Positions 15,944-24,703 of a DNA stretch of 64,000 nucleotides are shown piece by piece. Both the position numbers and the translations under genes were made by a program. Origin of the DNA: CAWBRT01 sp963832365. GTDB lineage: Bacteria > Acidobacteriota > Terriglobia > Terriglobales > Acidobacteriaceae. The notes beneath the pieces were generated by a model. That model was given only the letters and a program-made list of their open reading frames with translations. It ran no database searches and was not told where the DNA came from. The stretch is from positions 62,001 to 126,000 of the forward strand of contig CAWHUL010000002.1 in the NCBI GenBank assembly GCA_963832365.1, in the 5' to 3' direction. Every line of letters begins with the position of its first letter. Within the stretch, counting starts at the first letter, position 1.

Positions 15944-17410
15944 TTACGCCTTGCTAGCCTCTTCCGCCTTCGGCTCCCACACTCCGCTGGTCAAGTAGTC
16001 GTGGATCGATTTAGCTGCTTGGCGTCCCGCGCCCATGGCCAGAATAACGGTAGCGCCGCCGGTAACGATGTCGCCGCCGGCGAAGACCCCTAGCTTGGAG
16101 GTGCGCGTGGTTACAGGGTCGGTGACGATGTAGCGCCACTTGTTGGTCTTGAGATCCGGTGTCGTCGACTGGATCAGCGGGTTCGCGGTCGTTCCCACGG
16201 CGATGATGGCCAGCGAGACAGGCGTGACGAACTCCGACCCCGGTATCGGGATTGGGCGACGGCGTCCGGAAGCATCAGGCTCGCCGAGTTCCATGCGGAT
16301 ACACTTCACGGCTTGCAGCCAGCCCTTGTCGTCGCCGATGAGTTCCACGGGGTTCACCAGGAACTGGAAGTTGATGCCTTCGTCCTTGGCGTGATGGACC
16401 TCTTCCTTGCGGGCTGGCATCTCGACCTCTGTGCGGCGATAGAAAATCGAGGCCGTGCGCGCGCCCAGGCGCAACGAGGTGCGGACGGCGTCCATGGCGG
16501 TGTTGCCGCCGCCGAAGACCACCACATCCTTGTCGCGGCAGTCGTAAACCGGCTCATCGTATTCCGGAAATTTGTAGGCCCGCATCAGATTTACGCGGGT
16601 CAGGAACTCGTTGGCCGAGTACACGCCATTCAGGTGCTCGCCGGGAATGTTCAGGAACTGCGGCAGTCCGGCGCCGGTGCAGACGAAGACGGCATCGTAG
16701 TTTTCGCCGTTCATCAGCTCGTCGATGGTGACGGTCTTGCCGACGACGACGTTGGTCTCGAACTCGACGCCCATGCGGCGCAGGTTATCGACCTCCTGCC
16801 GGACGATGGTCTTCGGCAGGCGGAACTCGGGGATGCCATAGACGAGCACGCCGCCAAGTTCGTGCAGCGCCTCAAAGACGCGGACTTTATGGCCTTTCTG
16901 AATGAGGTCTCCGGCGCAGCTCAGGCCCGCGGGACCGCTGCCGACGATGGCGACTTTCTTGCCGGTCGGCGGGGCAATGGGGGGCATTCCGAATTTGCCG
17001 CTGGCCTGCTCGAAGTCGGCGACAAAGCGTTCGAGGTAGCCGATGGCGAGCGGCGACTTGCCACCTTTCTGGCCGAGCAGACAGCCGCCTTCGCACTGGT
17101 CTTCCTGCGGGCAGACGCGGCCGGTGATGGCCGGCAGCGCGTTGTCCTCGCGGATTTTGGCGGCGGCGCCAATGTAGTCTCCGTCAAGAATGAGGTCCAG
17201 GAATTCCTTGACCTTGACGCCAACCGGACAGGTTGAAACGCAGGTCGGTTCCTTGCACTCGATGCAGCGCATGGATTCCTGCTTGGCGCACCCCTCGGGC
17301 AGGCCGAGGTTCACTTCCAGAAAATTGTGGCCGCGCTGTGCTGCGTCCTGTTCGGGCATTTGCGTACGCAGAATCTTCATGCGGTCGCGAGCGGGAATAC
17401 GTTTAGACAT
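15944..17410 (-). CDS. nfnB: NfnB/GltD-type FAD oxidoreductase large subunit
   Basis: A 488-residue flavoprotein of the glutamate-synthase beta-subunit family. The N-terminal cysteine-rich region (CIECKEPTCVSTCP and CPQEDQCEGGC) would hold two [4Fe-4S] clusters. FAD binding follows at VAIVGSGPAGLSC and NADP binding at VVVFGGGNTAMDA. ATG 17410 has GGAGG before it and overlaps the preceding gene by eight bases; the longer frame to 17446 is less likely. Paired with the FNR-like subunit upstream it matches NADH-dependent ferredoxin:NADP oxidoreductase (NfnAB) or sulfide dehydrogenase (SudAB), which cannot be told apart by sequence alone. No glutamate synthase large subunit is adjacent. Confidence 0.88.
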   Translation of the reverse strand: MSKRIPARDRMKILRTQMPEQDAAQRGHNFLEVNLGLPEGCAKQESMRCIECKEPTCVSTCPVGVKVKEFLDLILDGDYIGAAAKIREDNALPAITGRVCPQEDQCEGGCLLGQKGGKSPLAIGYLERFVADFEQASGKFGMPPIAPPTGKKVAIVGSGPAGLSCAGDLIQKGHKVRVFEALHELGGVLVYGIPEFRLPKTIVRQEVDNLRRMGVEFETNVVVGKTVTIDELMNGENYDAVFVCTGAGLPQFLNIPGEHLNGVYSANEFLTRVNLMRAYKFPEYDEPVYDCRDKDVVVFGGGNTAMDAVRTSLRLGARTASIFYRRTEVEMPARKEEVHHAKDEGINFQFLVNPVELIGDDKGWLQAVKCIRMELGEPDASGRRRPIPIPGSEFVTPVSLAIIAVGTTANPLIQSTTPDLKTNKWRYIVTDPVTTRTSKLGVFAGGDIVTGGATVILAMGAGRQAAKSIHDYLTSGVWEPKAEEASKA

Positions 17411-18311
17411 GGGTCGCCTCCGCGCGCGTCTTCTCTTCCAGTTCACGCAGTTTGCAGGATTCGCGAACCCGCTGCAATTCGGCTTGCGGGTTGGCCAGGA
17501 ATTCGTTCAGCGATTTTTGTTCGTTCTCACGGTACATATTGTTGCGCTGCATAAGGACTTCGAAGTTCACTTTCTGGGCGTCGAACTCGGGACCGTCGAC
17601 ACAGGCGAACTCGCTGCGGTTGCCAATCAGCACGCGGCAGCCGCCGCACATGCCGGTGCCGTCCACCATAATCGAGTTCAGGCTGACGACCGTCTTGATG
17701 CCCTTCGGACCGGTGACCTGCGCGACGGCACGCATCATGGGAACCGGGCCGATGGCGAGGACATAATTAATCTCGCGTCCGCTGTCGATCAGTTCCTGGA
17801 GCTTTTTGGTCACCAGACCCTGCTCGCCAGAGCTGCCATCATCGGTCATGACGTAAGTTTCGTTGCTGGCCGCCCGCAGTTCGTCTTCGAGGATAAGCAG
17901 TTCTTTGGTGCGCGAACCGGTAATGCCGATCACGTGATTGCCGGCTTGCTTCAAGGCCCGTGCGGCTGGCAGCGCGATCGCGGTGCCGACGCTGCCCCCG
18001 ACGACCACGACGGTGCCGAAGTTCTCGATCTCGGTTGGCTTTCCCAATGGCCCAACGACGTCCAGAATGGCATCGCCTGCTTCCAGCGAGTTCATCAGGT
18101 GCGTGGTTTTACCAATCGACTGGACAACCAGGGTGATGGTGCCTTTATCGAGGTCGGAGCCCTCGATGGTGAGAGGAATTCGCTCGCCATTTTCGTGCAG
18201 ACGCACGATGACGAACTGCCCTGGACGCTGCTTGCGGGCGATCCGGGGCGCTTCGATCTCAAACTGCTTAATGTTGCGGCCCAGTAATTTTGCTTGCACG
18301 ATTCGATACAT
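17403..18311 (-). CDS. nfnA: NfnA/SudB-type FNR-like subunit with [2Fe-2S] site
   Basis: A 302-residue protein of the ferredoxin-NADP reductase superfamily: FAD-binding barrel (RKQRPGQFVIVRLHENGERIP), NAD-binding domain (VVVVGGSVGTAIALP), and a C-terminal [2Fe-2S] cysteine set around TGMCGGCRVLIG with a later CVDGPEFD. It couples to the larger flavoprotein at its 3' end by an eight-base overlap. In the NfnAB family the complex balances NADH, NADPH and reduced ferredoxin by electron bifurcation; a role in redox balance is inferred. Start ATG 18311 follows AAGG at six-base spacing. Confidence 0.88.
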   Translation of the reverse strand: MYRIVQAKLLGRNIKQFEIEAPRIARKQRPGQFVIVRLHENGERIPLTIEGSDLDKGTITLVVQSIGKTTHLMNSLEAGDAILDVVGPLGKPTEIENFGTVVVVGGSVGTAIALPAARALKQAGNHVIGITGSRTKELLILEDELRAASNETYVMTDDGSSGEQGLVTKKLQELIDSGREINYVLAIGPVPMMRAVAQVTGPKGIKTVVSLNSIMVDGTGMCGGCRVLIGNRSEFACVDGPEFDAQKVNFEVLMQRNNMYRENEQKSLNEFLANPQAELQRVRESCKLRELEEKTRAEATHV

Positions 18312-18461
18312 AGAAGCCTTATCAATCCTCGGTCGAATGAACGAAAGAAACCTGCCTTAGTGTAATAACTATTTTCCTTTGGAGCGCGCACGAACCGGTG
18401 TGAGTCAAATCACACCGATATGTGACGCCTTGCCGGGCGCAGCCCAATTTGTGAGCACAAG

Positions 18462-19202
18462 TCAACCGGCAAAGCCTTGCCCGGAAGGGATTTCCAGCGA
18501 TTTGCGGCGCGAGCCGTAGCCCAGCGCCTCGACCAGTTCGTGGGGGGAGTCGATGAGCACATCTGGGGCAGGGGACTTCAGCGTATCGGGGGAGAATCCA
18601 TAGGTCACGCCGACTGACCACATGCCGGAGTTTCGGGCCGTGAGCACATCGTTTTGCGAATCGCCAATCATTACCGCCGCGCCGGGTTCCGTCGAGGTCT
18701 CACGCAGCAAGGTCAATGCCCCGAGCGGGTCCGGTTTCTTGGTCTCAAAGCTGTTGCCGCCGTAAACGCGGACGAACAAATCCTCCATGCCCAGGCCTTT
18801 GACGATGCGCTGCGAAGGATTCACCGGTTTGTTGGTGAGCACGGCCATGGCTACGTTGCCGTTGGTGTATCGGCGGATGGCGCGCAGGGCGTCGATCATG
18901 CCCTCGTAGGCATAGGTATTGTCGAGGGTGTGTTCGCGATAGTGCTTGATGAAAACATCGAAGGCTTCGCGGACGAAGTTCTCATCCGCCGGATCGCCCA
19001 GGGCGCGGCGGACCAGCATATTCGCGCCATCTCCGATGTAGCTGGCGATAAGGCTGACGGGAAGCTCCGGCCTCTGGAGCTTGCGCAACATGGCGTTCAC
19101 GGCGTTTGCCAGGTCCACTTGGCTGTCAACCAGGGTGCCGTCCAGGTCAAAAACCAGCAGTTTGATGTTTTCTGTGGGAATCGCTTTGTTCTTGCGGATC
19201 AT
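18462..19202 (-). CDS. HAD-superfamily phosphatase, phosphoglycolate phosphatase-like
   Basis: A 246-residue hydrolase: motif I FDLDGTLVDS, motif II VLTNKP, the motif III lysine in ETKKPDP, and motif IV GDSQNDVLTARNSG. The cap domain between motifs I and II is the helical type of Gph/PGP proteins, which clear 2-phosphoglycolate from DNA-repair or oxygenase side reactions; substrate cannot be read from sequence. The frame is open to 19439, but the upstream part has no family similarity, so ATG 19202 is taken as the likely start although its ribosome site is weak. Confidence 0.8.
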   Translation of the reverse strand: MIRKNKAIPTENIKLLVFDLDGTLVDSQVDLANAVNAMLRKLQRPELPVSLIASYIGDGANMLVRRALGDPADENFVREAFDVFIKHYREHTLDNTYAYEGMIDALRAIRRYTNGNVAMAVLTNKPVNPSQRIVKGLGMEDLFVRVYGGNSFETKKPDPLGALTLLRETSTEPGAAVMIGDSQNDVLTARNSGMWSVGVTYGFSPDTLKSPAPDVLIDSPHELVEALGYGSRRKSLEIPSGQGFAG

Positions 19203-19324
19203 CCATCTAAGTATATGACGAGGGGCGCTTTGGCCCATAACCGGGATGCTGGGGTCAGGTGAGCGCTGCGGCTCGGAATTGCGCTTATTTTTGCTTATTT
19301 GCACCGAACAACGCGGGTTGCTAT

Positions 19325-19352
19325 GTCCGATAACGAGATACGTCCGATAACG
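19325..19352. promoter_or_regulatory. Direct repeat GTCCGATAACG x2 upstream of the E1 gene
   Basis: Two identical 11-mers (19325-19335 and 19342-19352) start 17 bases apart in the 305-bp gap between the divergent HAD and E1 genes. The phasing suits a regulator that binds direct repeats; which gene it serves is unknown. Nothing else in 19203-19507 is recognisable apart from a GTCGCCCGGCGA-type stem near 19410. Confidence 0.35.
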
Positions 19353-19507
19353 GGCAAGGTGGCCTCCGGGTCGGAGCTTCCCCGACGATCGGCGAAACGA
19401 AAAGGTCATCACGCCGGGTCGCCCGGCGAACCTCCTCAATGACCGACAGATTCGTCGCTGGTGTGAGATGCCGGTGCATCAAAAGCGGTAGAGGTTGAGG
19501 GAACCGA

Positions 19508-21694
19508 ATGGCAACGATCAAGGCTGAATTGAGAACCTCATCGGCCTACGAAGGTTTAACGACCAACCAACTGATCGATATCTACCGGCTGATGTATCTC
19601 TCGCGGCGCATCGACGATCGTGAAATCGTGCTCAAGCGTCAGCAAAAGGTTTTTTTTCAGATTTCAGGAGCCGGCCACGAAGCGTTGCTGGTGGCGGCCG
19701 GATTGGCGCTGAAGCCGGGTCATGACTGGTTTTATCCCTATTATCGCGACCGCGCGCTGTGCCTCGCTCTGGGAATGACGGCGCTCGAACAGCTCTTGGG
19801 CGCGGTCGGCGCGGCGGACGACCCTAGCTCGGGCGGGCGGCAGATGCCTTCGCACTGGGGCAGCGCAAGGTTGAACATCGTGACCGGATCATCTCCCACG
19901 GGAACACAATTCCTGCAGGCTGTGGGCTGCGCCGATGCCGGCAGGTACTTCAACCGCAATCCGAAGGCGGCGGAGAAAGCCACGGGAGACTACCGCGAGT
20001 TCAAGGAAGTGGTGCACCACTCCGACGAGGTGGTGTACGTCTCCGGCGGCGAGGGCACAACTTCGGAGGGCGAATTCTGGGAGGCGATGAACGCCGCCTC
20101 TAATCTTCGGCTGCCCATGCTGTTCATGATCGAGGACAACGAGTACGCCATTTCGGTACCCGTCGAGGTGCAGACCGCAGGCGGCAGCATCAGCCGGTTG
20201 GTGGCGAACTTTCCCAATTTTCACTTCGAAGAATGCGACGGATGCGACCCGCTGGCGAGCTACGCGGCGGTGAGGCGTGCAGTCGAACACATTCGCGCAG
20301 GCAACGGGCCGGCGATGGTACACGGGCACGTCATACGTCCATACTCGCATTCGCTGTCGGACGATGAGAAGTTGTACCGGCCCGAGGGCGAGCGCCGCAC
20401 CCACGCGGAACGCGATCCGATCACGCGCTTCCAGCTTTTTCTGATTCGTGAAGGCATTCTCGACGAGCAATCGATTGGCGATCTGGAAAAGAGCATCGAT
20501 GAGGAGGTGCAGCAAGCCGCCGATCAGGCGTTGAGCGCCGCCATTCCCGCCGCCGACAGCTACAAGCAGCACGTGTACTCCGCCGTGCTCGATCCGACTT
20601 CCTCCGCCTTCGAGACGAAGCCGAACTATGAGCCCGCAGCCGAAACAAATTTGCGCAGCGGCACGGAAAAGACCATGGCGGACCTCATCAATACTTGTAT
20701 GCGCGACGAGATGGCACGCGATCCGCGCATCATCGTCTTTGGCGAAGACATCGCCGACTGCTCGCGCTGCCGCTACCTGGAAGAAAAGTTGGTCAAGGGC
20801 AAAGGAGGAGTTTTCAAACTCACCTCGGGCTTGCAATGCGCGTACGGCCCGGAGCGCGTCTTCAACACTCCGCTGGCGGAGGCCAGCATCGTGGGGCGCG
20901 CCATAGGCATGGCGACACGCGGGTTGAAGCCGGTGGTCGAGATCCAGTTCTTCGACTACATCTGGCCGGCAATGCAGCAGTTGAGGAACGAGATGCCGCT
21001 GATTCGCTGGCGGTCCAACGGCGCATTCTCGTGTCCGGCGGTGGTGCGGGTGGCAATCGGCGGGTACCTGACCGGCGGCTCGATCTATCACTCGCAGAGC
21101 GGCGAGAGCATCTTTACCCATACTCCCGGCATTCGCGTGGTGTTTCCCTCGAATGCGCTGGATGCCGCCGGACTGCTGCGCACGGCAATGCGTTGCGATG
21201 ACCCTGTGCTGTTCCTGGAACACAAGCGCCTGTACCGTGAAGCCTACGGGCGCGCCGTGTATCCCGGCCCGGACTACATGGTTCCGTTCGGCAAGGCGAA
21301 GGTGGTGAGAGAAGGCTCTGACTTGACGGTGGTGACTTACGGAGCGACTCTGCCGCGCGCTTTGCAGGCCGCGCAGGCACTCGAACGCGACGAGGGAGCG
21401 AAGGCCGAAGTGATCGATCTGCGCACCTTGAGCCCGTATGATTGGGACGCCATTGCAACCTCTGTGAGCAAAACCAGCCGCGCGCTGGTGGTCCACGAGG
21501 ACATGCTGAGTTGGGGCTATGGAGCGGAGATCGCCGCGCGAATCGGGGATGAATTGTTTGACCAGCTCGATGCACCGGTGCGGCGCGTGGCCGCGAAAGA
21601 TAGCTTCGTGGCCTATCAGCCGATCATGGAAGATGCGATTCTGCCGCAGATGAACGACATCCTTCAGGGCATGCGGGAGCTTGTGCGGTATTGA
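19508..21694 (+). CDS. 2-oxoisovalerate (branched-chain) dehydrogenase E1, alpha-beta fusion
   Basis: A 728-residue thiamine-diphosphate enzyme in which E1-alpha (about 1-350) and E1-beta (about 385-728) are one chain. The alpha part shows GAGHEALLVAAGLAL, the ThDP/Mg motif as SGGEGTTSEG (Glu where GDG is usual) and the closing asparagine in IEDNEYAIS. The beta part starts at TMADLINTCMRDEM and has FGEDIAD and PLAEASIVG. The enzyme decarboxylates branched-chain 2-oxoacids and passes the acyl group to lipoyl E2, which is not in this window. GAGGG precedes ATG 19508. The beta domain aligns best with BCKDH/pyruvate E1-beta, so another 2-oxoacid is possible. Confidence 0.9.
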   Translation: MATIKAELRTSSAYEGLTTNQLIDIYRLMYLSRRIDDREIVLKRQQKVFFQISGAGHEALLVAAGLALKPGHDWFYPYYRDRALCLALGMTALEQLLGAVGAADDPSSGGRQMPSHWGSARLNIVTGSSPTGTQFLQAVGCADAGRYFNRNPKAAEKATGDYREFKEVVHHSDEVVYVSGGEGTTSEGEFWEAMNAASNLRLPMLFMIEDNEYAISVPVEVQTAGGSISRLVANFPNFHFEECDGCDPLASYAAVRRAVEHIRAGNGPAMVHGHVIRPYSHSLSDDEKLYRPEGERRTHAERDPITRFQLFLIREGILDEQSIGDLEKSIDEEVQQAADQALSAAIPAADSYKQHVYSAVLDPTSSAFETKPNYEPAAETNLRSGTEKTMADLINTCMRDEMARDPRIIVFGEDIADCSRCRYLEEKLVKGKGGVFKLTSGLQCAYGPERVFNTPLAEASIVGRAIGMATRGLKPVVEIQFFDYIWPAMQQLRNEMPLIRWRSNGAFSCPAVVRVAIGGYLTGGSIYHSQSGESIFTHTPGIRVVFPSNALDAAGLLRTAMRCDDPVLFLEHKRLYREAYGRAVYPGPDYMVPFGKAKVVREGSDLTVVTYGATLPRALQAAQALERDEGAKAEVIDLRTLSPYDWDAIATSVSKTSRALVVHEDMLSWGYGAEIAARIGDELFDQLDAPVRRVAAKDSFVAYQPIMEDAILPQMNDILQGMRELVRY

Positions 21695-21750
21695 ATGATT
21701 TGTGCGGGAACGAGTCCCACACGGCACGGCCACTTTCCAGGCCTGAGCCG

Positions 21751-21885
21751 CTGTCATGCTGAGCGAAGCGAAGCATCCCAGGATAGCTTCCCGCTCCACG
21801 ACGCTGACGGTTCTTGGATGAAATCCTATGGCAGCACGTTAGCTCCATGCCGTTATGGATTCTTCGCTTCGCTCAGAATGACAGT
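21751..21885. repeat. Family B inverted-repeat element (GAAGCGAAG...CTTCGCTTCGCTCAG)
   Basis: The left end CTGTCATGCTGAGCGAAGCG is mirrored by CGCTTCGCTCAGAATGACAG at the right end, with about 90 bp between. The inner segment GCTCCATGCCGT recurs in the copy at 59135-59262. The elements are sized and built like MITEs. Together with a family A copy it fills most of the 444-bp gap before 22139. Confidence 0.75.
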
Positions 21886-21928
21886 ACTAATTTGATTGCG
21901 TGAATGTTCGGTTAGACCGCGCCAAAAC

Positions 21929-21972
21929 AACTGCCCCACTCAAGCCAACAGCGGGCTTGAATGGGCCACCCG
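21929..21972. repeat. Family A palindromic repeat
   Basis: An AACTGCCCCACTCAAGCC arm faces GGCTTGAATGGGCCACCCG; the loop is AACAGC. This is the variant in which the tail reads GGGCCACCCG. Confidence 0.75.
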
Positions 21973-22066
21973 TCCGCAGATGTGAGGCACCAGCGTGCCA
22001 CCCTCCAAGTCCCATCGACCAGAATATCCACAGGAACTTCGCTACTCTCGACAGGGTTTTAGCGTA

Positions 22067-22095
22067 TTGAAAGGCCCCGGCGATGATGTTAGATT
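22067..22095 (+). promoter_or_regulatory. Possible sigma-70-type promoter
   Basis: TTGAAA (22067-22072) and TAGATT (22090-22095) are separated by 17 bases, about 45 bases before the start of the secreted-protein gene. The -10 box is an imperfect match. Confidence 0.35.
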
Positions 22096-22138
22096 TCCGG
22101 CAGGTCTGATTTTAAGGACTGAAAGCATGGAGGAGTGC

Positions 22139-22537
22139 ATGTTAAGAAAGCAAGTTCTTCTATCGATGGTTGCGCTATTCCTGGTTTGTTCTCTCGCCCC
22201 TGCGCTGCATGCGGAGGATTGGGTGCCTCTCGGCGAGTCGCACGTAGATGGGCAGGTGGACCACGATAGGATTCATGTCGGGAAGGCCAGCGGGGCCTAT
22301 CGCGCGCTGCAGATTCGGGTGAAGGCCGCCCCGGTCCGTTTCGAGCGGGTAGTTGTGCGCTACGGGAACGGAACTGAAGAGACACTGCATATACGCCAAG
22401 TCATTCGTGAAGGCGACCAGACTCACGCAATCAAACTTGCCGGAGGAAAGCGCTTCGTAGAGAGCCTGGACCTGTGGTACAGCCGGGTCGATCCGCATTC
22501 ACGTCGGCCCGAGGTACGCCTCTTCGGCCTGCGCTAG
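22139..22537 (+). CDS. Small secreted protein (DUF2541-like)
   Basis: A 132-residue protein with a clear signal peptide (MLRKQVLLSMVALFLVCSLA, cleavage near ALHA-ED). The mature part is a beta-rich domain of about 105 residues (VDHDRIHVGKASGAYRALQI, then FVESLDLWYSR) resembling DUF2541-type periplasmic proteins of unknown role. Start ATG 22139 has GGAGG at 22129-22133; an ATG at 22127 is possible but lacks a site. A strong terminator follows. Function unknown. Confidence 0.75.
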   Translation: MLRKQVLLSMVALFLVCSLAPALHAEDWVPLGESHVDGQVDHDRIHVGKASGAYRALQIRVKAAPVRFERVVVRYGNGTEETLHIRQVIREGDQTHAIKLAGGKRFVESLDLWYSRVDPHSRRPEVRLFGLR

Positions 22538-22577
22538 GAACTGGCAATATCGATGAACGGGAGTTCTCACAAGGACA

Positions 22578-22626
22578 CCCCAACCTGGTGTCGCGCGATT
22601 CGGCGCGAGGTTGGGGTTTATTTTTT
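22578..22626 (+). terminator. Rho-independent terminator
   Basis: Nine-base arms CCCCAACCT (22578-22586) and AGGTTGGGG (22608-22616), with an inner GCGCG stem, are followed by TTTATTTTTT. The terminator ends the secreted-protein gene. Confidence 0.8.
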
Positions 22627-22698
22627 GGCGTGGTTTCCGCGCTAGCCACCCACATTAGCAACTGCAGCAAATATGGGACACCAGTCCAAAAAGAAAGC

Positions 22699-22836
22699 GA
22701 ACTACCCCACCCGACAGCAAAAGCCCCACCCAAGCTTCGCTTGAATGGGGCACCCGCGAAAGCAACTACCCCACGTTAGCCCAACAGCGGGGCGGAACGT
22801 GGGGCACCCGGCAACTGGAGCAAATGTGGGCCACCA
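22699..22836. repeat. Cluster of family A palindromic repeats
   Basis: Three copies or part-copies lie head to tail (about 22699-22756, 22764-22810 and 22812-22836), with tails GGGGCACCCG, GGGGCACCCG and GTGGGCCACC. The centre of the first carries the AAGCTTCGCTTGAATGGGG variant that also occurs at 32890, 33870 and 38475. The cluster separates two convergent genes. Confidence 0.75.
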
Positions 22837-22845
22837 TAAAACCCT

Positions 22846-23328
22846 TTACTGGATGGTTGGGCTGGTGGCAGTGGCGGCGGACCCGTTGTTAAAGTGAATC
22901 ATGGCGGTGCCATCGGTGTAGAAGTATTTGTTTCCCGTTGAACCGACGTGATGGGGTAGTCCGGTCAGCGTGTAGCCCACGTTTGTGTCCGCAGTGTACG
23001 TGAAATAGTAGCCGCTCTTGCCGGAGCTGGCAGCAGAGGTTGCGGCTGCGAGCGTGGCGTCGATCAGACAGGCTCCGGCCGATGTCGGGCTAGTGCAAGA
23101 GGAACCCGCCAAAGAAGCCAGGTCTGGCGAATAACCAATCGATGGATAGGTCGTGACGTACGTGATCTCGGCGGTGTTGATCGTGCGCAGCGAACCCACG
23201 GCGGACGCCTCGTTAGCGGCAATACGAGAGCGGAGTAAGTTCGGAATGGCGATAGCGGCGATGACTAAGATGATTGCCACAACGATCAACAGTTCAATTA
23301 GCGAGAAACCTTTTTGTCTATGTCTCAT
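22846..23328 (-). CDS. Type IV pilin (PilA-like)
   Basis: A 160-residue class III-methylated prepilin: short basic leader ending RHRQKG, cleavage before Phe, Glu at +5 (FSLIELLIVVAIILVIAAIA), then a globular domain rich in Ser, Thr and Gly with a cysteine pair (SSCTSPTSAGACL). Start ATG 23328 has AAGGA eight bases upstream; starts at 23337 and 23349 are poorer. Pilin processing by PilD and assembly by PilBC/PilQ occur elsewhere in the genome. The pilus-like chemosensory cluster at the left of the window could control such pili (inference). Confidence 0.92.
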   Translation of the reverse strand: MRHRQKGFSLIELLIVVAIILVIAAIAIPNLLRSRIAANEASAVGSLRTINTAEITYVTTYPSIGYSPDLASLAGSSCTSPTSAGACLIDATLAAATSAASSGKSGYYFTYTADTNVGYTLTGLPHHVGSTGNKYFYTDGTAMIHFNNGSAATATSPTIQ

Positions 23329-23376
23329 AATCGGCATCCTTGCAGCCACTTAACCTAGAATTTCTGTGAATTAGTT

Positions 23377-23392
23377 GGCAGTTAAGTGACCA
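23377..23392 (-). promoter_or_regulatory. Possible sigma-54 promoter of the pilin gene
   Basis: On the minus strand TGGTCACTTAACTGCC has GG and GC ten bases apart, but the boxes deviate from TGGCAC and TTGC. Pilin genes are often sigma-54 dependent. The rest of the 23329-23676 gap is A/T-richer than its surroundings and shows no gene. Confidence 0.4.
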
Positions 23393-23676
23393 AAGGACAG
23401 TAGCCCTTTAGTGCTTGGATTGGAATCTCTGTAAATAGTTGAATCTAAAAAGAAATACCTCATGGAAGATCAGTGATTGCTCCAGAAGTTCTAGTTACCA
23501 TGACAAAATTGGTCAATGGGGGTGGACGTATTTTGTCATTTATCGTCGGACTTACCGCTCGTGGCGGAGTTTTTTAGACGCAGCGTAAGGGATTCCTGAT
23601 TGGCAATCAGGATTACTTATCGATCAACATTACTGCTTGGACAAGAAGGCCGGGATGCGTCAGACTAGCTCCAACT

Positions 23677-24597
23677 GTGGGGAAGAATACATTTTTCATT
23701 GGACTCGTCTTTGCGGCGAGCGGCTTCGTTTCGCCGCCTTTTGCGCTTGCAGCCGGACTGCTGTTCGGCTTCACGTGCGTGCAACCCTATCCCGCCGGGA
23801 TCAAGCGGCTGTCGCAGTTTCTGCTACAGGCGTCGGTCGTCGCTCTCGGGTTCGGCATGGACCTGAGTGAAGTGATTCGGGTTGGGCGTTCGGGGTTCGT
23901 ATACACCGCAATCGGCATTAGCGCGGCCATGCTGCTTGGTCTCGGCCTTGGCCGGGTCATGGGCATCCATCCCGTCGCGTCGCTGCTGATTACTTCTGGG
24001 ACGGCGATTTGCGGAGGCAGCGCCATTGCCGCAGTGGCCCCGATTGCGGAAGCCAGTGAAGAACAGATGGCCGTCTCGCTGGGCACGGTGTTCGCGCTGA
24101 ATTCGGTCGCGCTGTTTGTGTTTCCGTCACTCGGGTGGATGTTCCATCTGACCCAGACCCAGTTTGGACTATGGTCGGCTCTGGCCATTCACGACACCAG
24201 TTCAGTGGTGGGCGCTACCGCCAAGTACGGAGCCGTGGCGCTGGCGGTGGGCACTACGGTGAAACTGGCACGGGCGCTGTGGATCGTGCCGGTCTCGTTC
24301 GGCACGGCATTCGCCCGCAAGAGCAAGGCGCGCGTACGGTGGCCGTGGTTCATTCTCTTGTTCTGTCTGGCTGCGGTGGCAAATTCGTACCTGCCAGTGT
24401 TTCGGCCGGCTTATCCTGTTCTGAGCAAGCTTGGAAAGATCGGCCTGACGGTGACTCTCTATCTGATCGGGACAGGGCTCTCCAGGGAGACGCTTCGCCA
24501 GGTGGGCGTCAAGCCGCTGGTGCAGGGTCTGGTGCTCTGGGCGGTCGTCGCCATCAGTTCGCTTGCGCTGATTATGACGGGGTGGATTCATTTGTAA
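23677..24597 (+). CDS. YeiH/UPF0324-family membrane protein (putative sulfate/sulfite exporter)
   Basis: A 306-residue polytopic protein with nine or ten predicted helices. The family signature region TSGTAICGGSAIAAVAPI and the later AIHDTSSVVGATAKYG are clear. PF03601-type proteins have been proposed to export sulfate or sulfite during sulfonate breakdown, which would suit the sulfonate genes elsewhere in the window, but many members are uncharacterised. It starts with GTG at 23677, as no ATG is in frame before the first helix, so the N-terminus is uncertain. Confidence 0.8.
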   Translation: MGKNTFFIGLVFAASGFVSPPFALAAGLLFGFTCVQPYPAGIKRLSQFLLQASVVALGFGMDLSEVIRVGRSGFVYTAIGISAAMLLGLGLGRVMGIHPVASLLITSGTAICGGSAIAAVAPIAEASEEQMAVSLGTVFALNSVALFVFPSLGWMFHLTQTQFGLWSALAIHDTSSVVGATAKYGAVALAVGTTVKLARALWIVPVSFGTAFARKSKARVRWPWFILLFCLAAVANSYLPVFRPAYPVLSKLGKIGLTVTLYLIGTGLSRETLRQVGVKPLVQGLVLWAVVAISSLALIMTGWIHL

Positions 24598-24608
24598 GAG
24601 AAGAAAGA

Positions 24609-24700
24609 AACTACCCCACCCTAGCAACAGCGGCTAGGATGGGGCACCCGCCCGCGCCTCCGATCCCACATTAGCCAACTGCGGGCAAATGTGGGCCACC
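24609..24700. repeat. Two family A palindromic repeats
   Basis: One copy (24609-24650) has the CTAG-containing inner stem and tail GGGGCACCCG. The other (24665-24700) has the CCCACATTAGCC/GCAAATGTGGG form and tail GGGCCACC. They lie between convergent genes. Confidence 0.75.
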
Positions 24701-24703
24701 AGT

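Noticed and set aside
15944..17410. Glutamate synthase small subunit GltD
   Set aside because: There is no gltB nearby, and the FNR-like gene overlapping the start is the expected partner in NfnAB/SudAB complexes.
19889..21799. A 636-codon antisense frame opposite the fused E1 gene
   Set aside because: The plus-strand product is a complete two-domain enzyme; the antisense translation has no recognisable domain and is His/Arg-rich, typical of shadow frames.
22699..22836. Clustered repeats considered as a CRISPR array
   Set aside because: Spacing is irregular, the units are palindromes with variable cores, and there are no uniform spacers or cas genes.
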